A model generated the notes under the pieces. That model saw only the letters and a list, made by a program, of their open reading frames with translations. It was not told where the DNA came from and searched no databases. Positions 26,787-36,253 of a stretch of DNA of 64,000 bases are shown here, piece by piece; position 1 is the stretch's first letter; each line of letters starts with the position of its first letter. Origin of the DNA: Erythrophleum ivorense (lineage: Eukaryota > Streptophyta > Magnoliopsida > Fabales > Fabaceae); contig JAIUCV010000007.1 in the NCBI GenBank assembly GCA_026724425.1, positions 27,998,574 to 28,062,573 of the forward strand, written 5' to 3'. Both the position numbers and the translations under genes were made by a program.

Positions 26787-27056
26787 GTACTCTCCCCATC
26801 GTGAACTCTTTTTCCCAATGATAGGAGGAACAAAACCCAATGAGGTGTGATCGATTGAGGTGCCTCCAGTCTTGTACAATATCTACAGAGGCTCTATGTG
26901 GTGTTTAGCCTAATGATGGAAGGAACAAAACCCAGAGAGATGTGATCGATTGATGTGCCTCCAGTTTGGGACAATATCCACAGAGAGGCTTTGTGCGAAG
27001 TTTCACATAGGGCTTTCGTGGATATTGTCTTAGACTGAAGGTACTTCAATCTGTCA

Positions 27057-27471
27057 ACACCACACGAAGCCTCTATAGATATTGTCCTAGACTGGAGGCA
27101 CCTTAATCGATCACACTTCTTCGGGTTTTGTTCCTCCCATTATTGGGAAAACGCATCTACAGTGGAAAGAGTACTATTCCCATTTATATAGCCTTAGCCC
27201 AAGATCCTTCTATCTAATATGGGACATTACATTTCCACCCCCTTTAAGGCCAACTCATCCTTGAGTTGCATATACTATTAGGCCAACTCTGATATCACAC
27301 CAAACAGAGCCTTTGTGAATATTGTCCTATATTGGAGACATCTCATTCAGTCACATCTCTTCAAGTTTTATTTCTCCCATCACTGGGAAAATGCATCTAC
27401 AGTAGGGAGAGTACTATTCCCACTTATATGGCCTTAGCCTAGGATCCTCCTATCTGATGTAGGACATTATA
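27057..27471 (-). mobile_element. TRIM 2 (inverted arm of the composite)
   Basis: Read on the minus strand: 5' LTR 27471-27298 starting TATAATGTCC, primer-binding site TGATATCAGAGT at 27297-27286 (two mismatches to the initiator tRNA-Met complement), about 65 bp of internal sequence with a polypurine tract, then a 3' LTR starting TGTAATGTCCC at 27231 and ending near 27057. Each LTR is about 175 bp. It is the same family as TRIM 1 in opposite orientation. Confidence 0.8.
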
Positions 27472-28711
27472 GGTAGCTTGAGAATTGACCAAAGATGGGA
27501 ACTTTGTTTTATTGGATAAGTTGTTTTTTTTTTCATTTTTTCAATGTTTGGAATTCCCATTTATGATTGGGAGAGATCAATTCATATTTTAAGTTGTTAT
27601 GCCACTATAAATTTAATCTATCTCCTAAAATTTTTCTTAAATGAATTAATTGGAAATGTGGAATTAAGAAGATTAGAGCTTGAAATAAGAATTTACAATA
27701 AACAATAACTTAATTAAGAACTAATTAAGCATAACGTTAACAAATATTGATAATAATTAAAAAATAAATACATAAATAATAATAATAATAATAATATGGT
27801 AAGTCTTAAGCCCTATACATTGTTGTATGTTGATGGAAGTGATGTTCCAAATTAAGGCATATGTAGAAGTAAGGAATTGCTAAGTAATGAGGTTAATAAA
27901 TTAACTATGCCATACGTTGAGTTGAAATTGAGGAATTTGGCAAGTGAAGTGTTAAGTTTGATTGTATGAATTTAATGAACAACTAAAGTGAATCTTATAC
28001 AAAAATAAAGATTAATTAAGTAATGAAGTAATTAAATCAACTATATCTTGGGTCGAGTTGAACTTGGAAAAATTATAAAATAAAACAAATTATAAAATTC
28101 TAGGTTATAGCTAGCCTAGGTAGTGTTAGGTAGGAGTAGGAAATAATTAAGTAGTGAAGAAAGTAAACTAGGATGTTAATAACAAGGTTGTAACTAGCAT
28201 ATAAGTAGAGCCAACAATAAGTCTGTCCTATATTAATGGACTGTTCTTTTATATGTGTATGTTTGTACGATAAAGTTTGCTTTACAGACTACAAGCAAGA
28301 TCCTTGCCCTAGTATATATATCTTAATATTGATTGACAGTGAGAACAAAGCTCTTTTCCTTGGTGTTTGGTTGGACTAGATGTCCGTAATTTGGGATGTT
28401 CTAATTTTAGGGGAAACTTTGTCGAAGTCCATATATTAAACTAATTATGATTTTGGCATAAATTATGGTAAAATTGTGAAATTATGGATAGAACAAACTT
28501 ATAAAATTGTATTCAAATTTGGATATGTCATATGAAACTTGATCATGCATAAGATTTAAATAAGGATTTGTTGTTTGTTAGGCTTATAGGTGCGAGGTCT
28601 TCTTGTACTTTATGTGAGTCGTGTTTCCATTTCCATGGCATGATAGACTCTCTTCCTTGATTTATCTATTTAAGCTAAAGGCTCTAATGGGTTGCTATTT
28701 CAACCACTTTT
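27472..28711 (+). repeat. Diverged LTR C-like fragment
   Basis: No gene. The string TTGGGATGTTCTAATTTTAG near 28392, followed by GGGGAAACTTTGTCGAAG, matches the tail of LTR C (TTGGGATGTCCTATTTACAG near 60066) and the fragment near 38347. A purine-rich AT stretch at 27650-28150 resembles 36850-37200. It is interrupted at 28712 by the outer LTR A; 36254 onward may be its continuation. A short AAT microsatellite lies at about 27775-27796. Confidence 0.45.
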
Positions 28712-30929
28712 GTAACACTATATTCCTTTAGCCTCACTTGCCCATACACTAAGCTTCATACATGATTTTCAAGGAAAATGGAATAAAAATAATGTATTAT
28801 TTTTGTATTACGTAAGTCGTTAAATTTTTATTTCATACTTTGTAGACCCCTTAAACCCTTTAATATTATCCTCTACTCATACTCCATCCATACAAGTCAT
28901 AAACATCATGAAACAACCCATACAACTCGAGATTCAAGCCACACATTAGAAAAAATTTAAAGTTGGTTATGGATTCCAATACCAGATTTTTTAGACAATT
29001 TTGGAAAATCATAATTAAATCTAGAAATATCTAAATCAAGAAAATGATGGCATTTTGGAAATCTCTAATTGTCAACTATAGGATAAAAATAATTCCAAGT
29101 CATGAAAATACTAACTCGACCATGATTGACAATAGAAAAGCACTAAAGGTCTGGTTACCTAGGTTTGTTATCACAAGTTGCTGATATGAATTTTAAAAAT
29201 TTATAACTAATTTTAAAAGAATCAAAAACTAGTAAACCATATCATTCTAGAAATATATGGATGTTAACTTTATGGAAAAAAATAATTTTGGACCACTTTA
29301 AGCTTATTTAGTAATTGAATTACAATGGAATAATACACAAGGTCGGCTAGCATTACTATTTCAGATACAAAACTTCAAAAATTCATTTCTTTATTTATAG
29401 ACCTTCAAATGAGGTGCTTCTAGTTGCTATAACCACTGTGAATATTATTTCTCCATATAAAATTTTAGAACTATTGGACCTCATTTGACCTTCAGATGAC
29501 ACAAAGATGTAATCTACTTAAGTGAACAGTACTTTAACCAAAACCAAATTCTGATATGAATTTTGAAAAATCATAATAAATTCTATAGACCTCCAAATAA
29601 TATGTTTTTTGACCAAAAAAAAAATCTCTATATGAGATCTATATGTGTGCAAAATCTCAGCCTCAAAATTGTCATTTGGTTAGGTTAGGGTTCAACTCAT
29701 AAAATGGGTCATTTTTTATCCTAAAATAATTCATTTATGTGCCAAATGGTCTTTCCTTTGAACCAAGACCACTTGGGCACGTGGGAAAGCTTAAAAACAT
29801 TCCAATAAACTCGTTTAAGGAGTCCAAATATCTATACATCACAAAATCACTACCCCACTTATTCATATACATAAGATCTTACAACTCATCCATGTATCAT
29901 AATACCAAAAACATCTATTCTCATTCATAAGCTTTCCATTTCCATACATACATCATATATCTATGTATATGCATATATTCAAGTGGCTATACATCATTTA
30001 CAACATAAGTTATATCATTTGCCAACAATATGGTTATAAAATGGCTAAATAACACATTCTTTTGTCAATCTCGCATCTTCAAGTATGGTGGCTTCTATTT
30101 TTTTACTCACTTGGTCCACCTAGACATGTTTTGGCAATGGAGAGGGAAGGGTGAGATTCTAAAAATCTTAATAGCTCTTAAATCTTTTTAATCATACATA
30201 ACAAATGCAATTTCAAATCCAACGATGAATGCATGGTAATCTAGCAATTCATGAACATACATAAAATATTTCTTTCATTCAAGAAAGCATACTCATCATA
30301 TATAAGCTTGCCAAGATAATGGTTTTGCCTCACCCATTCTTTTTGAGACTTTTGGACTTTCCTCACCTACTTTTAAGGGACTTTTGACTAAGCCTCACTT
30401 TTTTAGAGACTTTTGACTTTGTCTCATCCATTCTTAAGGGCATTCGGCTCATCCTCGCCCTAACTAAGGAACTTTTAGCTTTACCAAACTCATGCAAGCT
30501 ATAACACATTCATAAAACATCTTTCAAGAGTATAAATAAAGCAACATGGTACCATGGCATGTAGACATTTACTAAAAACATGTTGCATAGCATAAATATA
30601 TATACACACATCCAAAGACAAGAAACCATTTAAGAATGTATGGGAGAAAGGAAAGAAAGTCCTTGACTACAAATACACACACACATTCCCTTGATTTTTC
30701 TTCTCTTCCTTTGGCTACACACTTGCAAGTGGATGGAGTAAGGTTCCACCTAGACACATCAAATAGAACCCAATTACACTCTTGAAACAAACTCTAACAC
30801 CACACACACTCAAGGGAAGCCTACTTGTTCATATGCATCAATTATAGTTCCATAAAGTACTTAATGAAGCAATTATAAGAATTCACGATCTTGGCTCCAT
30901 TCTTTGATTTAATCTATAACTCTTGACTT

Positions 30930-31584
30930 TGTAAAGTCCTACATCGGGTAAGGAGACCTTGGGTTAAGGCCTTATAAGTAGGATTGAAGCTCTCCATACC
31001 AATGATGCATTCCTAAGGGTTCTTTAAGTCTCTCTCCCCTCAGGGCAAAACCCGAAGAGGTGTGACCGATTGAGGTGCCTCTGGTCCGGGACAATATCAG
31101 GTGAGTCATGCTTCTATTGTGCCACTAGCGACGCATTTTCCCTTGGATTGGGGAGGAACAAAATCCCACTTGGTAGTGTACCAGGTGCTGTAACGAGGAC
31201 AATATCGCTGGAGGCTCTGTGGAGAGTTGATATCAGAGCCGGCCTAGTCGTATGTGCAAGCCGATGATGGGTTGGTCCCAAGGGGGTGGAATGTAAAGTC
31301 CCACATCAGGTAGAGAAATCATGGGTTAAGGCCTTATAAGTGGGAGCGAATCTCCTCCCACCAGCAACGCATTCCTAAGGGTTCCTTGGGTCTCCCTCTC
31401 CTCAGGGTAAAACCTGGAGAGGTGTGACCAATTGAGGTGCCTCTGGTCTAGGTCAATATCAGGTAAGTCAAGCTTTTGCTATGCCACTAGCGACGCTTTT
31501 TCCCTTGGATTGGAAAAGAATAAAACCCCACCAGGCAGTGTGCTAAGTGCCATAATAGGGTTAATATCATTGGAGGCTCTGTGG
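30930..31584 (+). mobile_element. TRIM 3, long-LTR variant
   Basis: 5' LTR 30930-31222 and 3' LTR 31292-31584, each 293 bp, both starting TGTAAAGTCC and ending in a GAGGCTCTGTGG string. The primer-binding site TGATATCAGAGC is at 31228-31239 (one mismatch to the initiator tRNA-Met complement), and a polypurine tract AAGGGGGTGGAA at 31280-31291. The internal region is about 70 bp and non-coding. The LTR shares blocks with TRIM 1 and TRIM 2 (CCCACATC, AGGTGTGACCGATTGAGG, CTCTGTGG) but has an extra middle part. Confidence 0.85.
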
Positions 31585-31595
31585 GAAATGAAAAA

Positions 31596-34500
31596 TGTAA
31601 TGCCATATTATTTCTCACCTTACTTAAGCCTTTCTTATGCATTTTCAAGGATTCCGCATCCTTAACATAATATTTCACGGAGATAAAACATTAAACAATG
31701 TACTATCCCACGCCATGGGATCTCAAATTTCTTTCTTTTATACTCTATAGACCCTATAAATTCTCAAACATTATCCTTTACTCATAACTCATCTATATAA
31801 GTCATAAACATTATAAAACACCTCATGCTATTCAAGTTTGGAGCCCCCACATCATAAAATGAAGATTTTGCCTCGGGTCCAAAATTCAATTTTTTGAGGC
31901 AGACTTTGGAAAATCCTAATTAATTTTTAAAAAATTAAAAAGAGGCAAATGATAGCTTTTTAGAAAGCTCTAGATGTCTACTATAAGGTAAAAATAATTC
32001 CAAGTATGAAACACTAGCTGGACTATGATAATTGAAAAGTATCAAAGGTCCAGCTACCTTGGAGTTCTAGTACAGCTTACTGATATGGATTTCAAAAATT
32101 CATAACTAATTCCAAACAAATCCAAATCAAGTATACTATACCAATATAGAAAGCTACAAATGTCTACTTTGAGAGAAAAATAGTTCTAGACCCAGAAAAT
32201 GATAATAAACTAGCCAAAATTGATGGAACAATACTGAGGGTCCTGTTACATTACTGACAGTGAGTTCTAACTTCAAAAATTTAGTTTTCTCTCTTTAGAC
32301 ATCTAAATAAGGTGCTTGTAATTGTTATATCTCACAGTGCATGTCTAGTTTTTCCATTAAAATTTTAGGACCACTGGACGTCATTTGACCCTCATATGAC
32401 AAATATATTTTGGACCAAATGAATAGTAACTGATGCCAAAATGCCAAATTTTCTAAACTTCAAAAATTATAATAAATTTTATAGACCTCCAATTAATATA
32501 GTTCTTAGACTAGCAAAAATCTCTCTATGAGATCTATAGGTGTGTAAAATCTTAGCCTCAAATTCGCTCATCTTTTTACTTCGTGACATAGGATTGTAAA
32601 ATGACACTTTTAAGCACCAAAATGGGTCAAAATGTGTCCAAATGCTTTCCTACCCTAATCATGACTTCTTGGGCAGGTAGGAAAGCATCAAAACAGACCT
32701 CTAAACATGCCTAAAGGGTCCAAAAACCTATATCTCACAAATTCTCTATCCCACTCGTTGATATACATAAGAGTATGCATATGCATTCTTGCCATACAAT
32801 GTCAAAAACATTCATTCTCATTCATATACCCTTAGCTTCCATACATACATCACATATACACATATCTATATATGCCTAAGGGGTTATACATCATTTAAAT
32901 CAATGCATTATATCACTTGATGTCCACATGGCTATAATATAAGCATTTTACAACTTCCTTGCCAACCTCCATTCCTTGCGTTGTTATTTAGCTCCACCTA
33001 GACATATTAGATAATGGGAAGGGAGTGAGATTCAAAGAATCTCAATAGCCCTATACACTTTTAATCATACATGATGGATGCATTATCATGCAATGGATGC
33101 TATGCATGGTCCATAAGCTACATGTGTATATCAAGAGCATAATTTTTATTTCATAAAGTCTCAATTACATCAAAGGAGACTCTTAAAACCTTGGTTAGCC
33201 TTACCCACTTTTCTTAGGACTTTTGACTAAACCTCACTCCTCTTAAGACATTTGGCTTGTCTTACCCATGTTAATGGACTTTTGGCTCATCCTCACCCTT
33301 ATCAAAGGACTTTTGGCATCATCAAGTCTATTCAAATCTTATGCATACATAAAGTCAATTTAATACACATAAGTGGCACCATATATATTCTTACTAACTA
33401 GGCATACTTTTCATAATTCAAACATACACACAAGCATCCCAAGCAAGAAAACATCCACACACATACATGAGAGAAAGGTTAGAGAGCTACCTTGTAATAA
33501 ATTACATTGCTATTCTCTCATAATTCCTTTCCCTTTCTCGGTCACACTTTTGCAAGGAGGTGGGACTCATTTCTCATAGCCTATAAACATCAATGGAGCA
33601 TAACTAAGTCATTGAAAAAAACTTAGCTCCTTACAACTCAAGATTAGGCTACTTGACTCACAATGCCTCTTTGTGCTCTAGTATAGACCCTACAAGTCCA
33701 TCTTCCTTTATAAGCCTCCTAACTTTATTCTATGGCTTCCTTTAATGTTTCTTACTCATAATTAGTCCCTTTCTAGCCTTAGAGCAATTTAAATTACTCC
33801 CTAGGTGTAACTTCTAGTTCAAGCCTAAATAATGCCTCTTTGGATACCCATGGAAGTTGTCTTGCTCTCCTTGGTAGGAGGCACATATGGGGAGCTCTTT
33901 AAGGGTTTCAAGAACTCATACAAGCTCTTAGATAAGCTAGAATAGCTTTAGGAAAAATTAAACTTAAGCATTTGTCTTAAAACTCTAAGATTCTCAATCT
34001 TGGACTTCATTGCTTCTCATATGATTCTAAGGAACTATTTTTAATTCCCACACTTTCAAGCACTTTTTCTCTCTTGTTAAGGTCAGAATTCATCTTCCTC
34101 TAAGTGGCTTGGTCTGACCCAAATTTTACTAAAGAGAAACATCCAAGAAGAAGCCATTAAGACTCAAGAAGCTTACCTTGTTTGTGAGCTTTTCCAAGAG
34201 GCTTCCACTTGCAACAAGCCTCTTCTTCCAAAACCTCTTTCTTCTACTTGGGCTGACCTCAAAATAGAACCATATCAACCTCTAGATTTAAGGAAAAAGA
34301 GAAGAGGAGGTGGAGAAGAGACTTGACATGAAAAGAAGTAAGGAAAGGAGCAAGGTTTCTCACCTTTTTAAGACTTATTCTTCCTCTCTTAGCTTTCCCT
34401 CCTATACACCCTTCTCTCTGGCCTCTCTCTCTCTCCTTTCACTCAACTAAAAGTCAATCCAAAGGTGGGGGAGAGTTTCAAATGTTTTAAGAAATAATTT

Positions 34501-34788
34501 CTTTTTTTTCACACTTTTTCGAACTAAATCTCACTATAGTGGGAAACCACCCTTGCTACGGCGAGTCCTTAACAGTTCCAAGTGCCCCCGTGCTCACCAC
34601 AGCTGATGCTATTGTGAAAAACTCTTTGGATTTTGTATCATCCCCTGAACTCGTTATAGCTAACTGGCTTCTCACTATAGTGAACAGGTACACTCGTTAC
34701 AGCTAACAAGTATGCTCATTATAGCCAACAGACTTAGAAAAATTCAACAACCTTAAGTTCTCATTTCTATGAAAACTTAGATGTTATA
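31596..34788 (-). mobile_element. Inner LTR A relative with a different 5' segment
   Basis: The left end TGTAATGCCATATT at 31596 matches the 3' ends of LTR A copies 4 and 5, and homology continues with the tandem array (33180-33320) and the splice-donor-like site (TTACCTTG near 34173). Beyond about 34480 the LTR A match stops; the last ~300 bp hold a CTCACTATAGTG-type motif cluster and end in GATGTTATA at 34788, an acceptable LTR start on the minus strand. It may be a separate subfamily with a swapped U3 end. Confidence 0.65.
34530..34730. repeat. Second CTCRCTATAG-like motif cluster
   Basis: Repeated words CTCACTATAGTG, CTACGGCGAG, CTCACCACAGCTG, CTCGTTATAGC, CTCACTATAGTG, CTCGTTACAGC and CTCATTATAGCC at intervals of about 20-60 bp. 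The set resembles the cluster in LTR D (19510-19935) in theme, not in exact sequence. Confidence 0.6.
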
Positions 34789-36253
34789 GACTTCATTTAG
34801 ACTCCTTGGAGCCATCACATAATCATTTTGAAGAGCCTAGCTAAGAGTTGCTTCATTATGCTACATTATAGAGCCTACACCTCTATCTCACTATCCATGA
34901 CTTCTAAAATTTTTCCAAAGCTTCCTCTCATATTCTTCCATCATATTTAGTCATTCTAGCCTTGGAACAAATTAAAACACTCCTTAGGTACTTAAAACCC
35001 CTTTGGTTAAGACAACACCCATTATAGAGCCTAGGAATTTTTGCTTGTCTTCTTGTGCAATTAGCCACTTATGAAGCTTCCTAATTGTCTTAAGAACTCC
35101 TACATACTCTTACATAATTCATCCAATCCTTAGGAAGTTTCATAATTTAGCATAGATCTTAAAATCCCTTAGTAGCACACTTTGCCATTCAAGGCTTTTC
35201 TTTTGCTTTCAATTGGAAATTCCTACTTCTCTTACTTAAAAACCCCCATTTCTAACTTGCTAAGGCTTGAATTAATTCTCTCCTAATTAGGTTAGGTTTT
35301 GAACGAAACACCTCAAGGAAAAATCAAGCAGGAAGAAGCAAGAAAAACTATGCTACCTTACCTTCGTTTCAAGCTTCTTCAAGAGTACTTTCTAGGCTTC
35401 TAAGCTTCCCATCAATTTCTTTCCTCTTCCTACCAAATCAACCTATTTTAGCCTCACTTAATTCAACAAAATCATGGGATAAAAGAGGAGAAAGGAGAAT
35501 ACAAGGGTAGGAGAGAAGGAAGCATGAAAAATCCTTAAATTTCTTACCCCTTTGCTTAATCCTTTGCCTTCTTTTTTCCCTTCATCTTGTGCATTAGCTA
35601 GGCTCTCTTCCAACTCTATTTCAGACCAGACAAGCTTTGGTGGAGAGAAAGGAGAAGGACTGGATGTGATTTTAAAAGCAAAAGATAAAGTAAACATACT
35701 TTTTTTAACTTTTCATTTTAGTCTTTAACCCATAGTTTATCTGTTTGGTCTCATTTCAACTCTTTTTCAAAATCCATATTTTTCATCATAAAATTTGGAT
35801 CTTCCAACTTATAAATTGCCTTTGATTTTACAAAAATTAGATTTAAATTCATTCCGAACTATTGAGTCAAAGTTCCAATCAACTTACGGTCAAAATCGCT
35901 CACTGGAGGGGTTTCAACTATTTTGGGTGTTCTCATAGTTTTCAGGGCTTTTGAGAAGCCCAAAAACTTCAAATTTCTAATTAAAAAAGTCCTCCTATGA
36001 GTTTTTCAAAATTTTCAAAAATTACAAAAATGTCTCACTTTCTTTAACAAAATTTTTTAGCTCATCTAGCTTTTGTTTCTAGACATCTTAAGTCTAAAAT
36101 CCTTATTTCTATTATTTAAAAATTTATCTTAGTTTTATTTGGCCTTAAATCCTTTATTTTAAGGGAGTTGCTTTTATATCCAGTGCGTTTCGCTGGTTTA
36201 TGGAGAAACTAGGCATTACATTTCTTACATTTACAGAGAAGTCAGATGTTACA

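Larger units (their letters stand above)
23080..26905 (+). mobile_element. TRIM 1 (forward arm), 3' LTR split by LTR A copy 4
   Basis: 5' LTR 23080-23233, primer-binding site 23234-23245, internal segment only about 65 bp, polypurine tract AAAGGGGGTGAAAA at 23286-23299, 3' LTR starting TGTAATGTCCC at 23300. The 3' LTR is interrupted after 23348 by a 3.4-kb solo LTR A and resumes at 26792, ending near 26905. De-nested it is about 380 bp. It encodes nothing and must have used proteins of another element. This is the definition of a terminal-repeat retrotransposon in miniature. Confidence 0.8.
23080..27471. mobile_element. Palindromic composite of two inverted TRIMs, target-site duplication GGTAG
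   Basis: Both outer ends read TATAATGTCY inward, at 23080 on the plus strand and at 27471 on the minus strand. They are flanked by the exact direct repeat GGTAG (23075-23079 and 27472-27476). From left to right: a forward TRIM (LTR, primer site, LTR), a partial forward LTR (about 26906-26992), a partial inverted LTR (about 26993-27056) and a complete inverted TRIM (27057-27471). With the nested solo LTR A and its duplicated GTACT removed, each arm is close to 475 bp, so the whole would fold back on itself. The element is non-coding. Confidence 0.75.
30930..34788. mobile_element. Composite insertion: TRIM 3 joined to an inverted LTR, bounded by GACTT
   Basis: The outer LTR A is interrupted by this block, and the exact 5-bp repeat GACTT stands on both sides (30925-30929 and 34789-34793). 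The left boundary is the 5' LTR start of a TRIM; the right boundary is the 5' start (TATAACATC, minus strand) of an LTR A-like LTR. Between the two members (31585-31595) there is no GACTT, only GAAATGAAAAA. The parts therefore seem to share one target-site duplication, although loss of an inner duplication cannot be excluded. Confidence 0.6.
28712..36253 (-). mobile_element. LTR A copy 5 (outer), solo LTR split by a later composite insertion
   Basis: The left end is TGTAACACTATATTCC at 28712 (3' end of the LTR); the right end is GATGTTACA at 36253 (5' end). Left flank ACTTT (28707-28711) and right flank ACTTC (36254-36258) fit a 5-bp target-site duplication with one change. The LTR is broken after 30929 and resumes at 34789. 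Joining the two halves reproduces the continuous order seen in copy 4 (an AACTTCTTTTAAACC-like string leading into AGAGTCACCACAC). De-nested length is about 3.68 kb, close to copy 2. Confidence 0.75.

Noticed and set aside
31228..31239. tRNA-Met gene
   Set aside because: Only the 12-base complement of the tRNA 3' end is present, directly after an LTR; it is a primer-binding site.
30930..31584. TRIM 3 as a Cassandra element with 5S rRNA-like sequence
   Set aside because: The LTRs begin similarly (CCCACATC), but I could not find the 5S internal promoter words in them.
31596..36253. A single 4.6-kb LTR A copy with an internal duplication
   Set aside because: The GACTT pair at 30925 and 34789 and the restored continuity of the outer copy show that it is two LTRs, one nested in the other.
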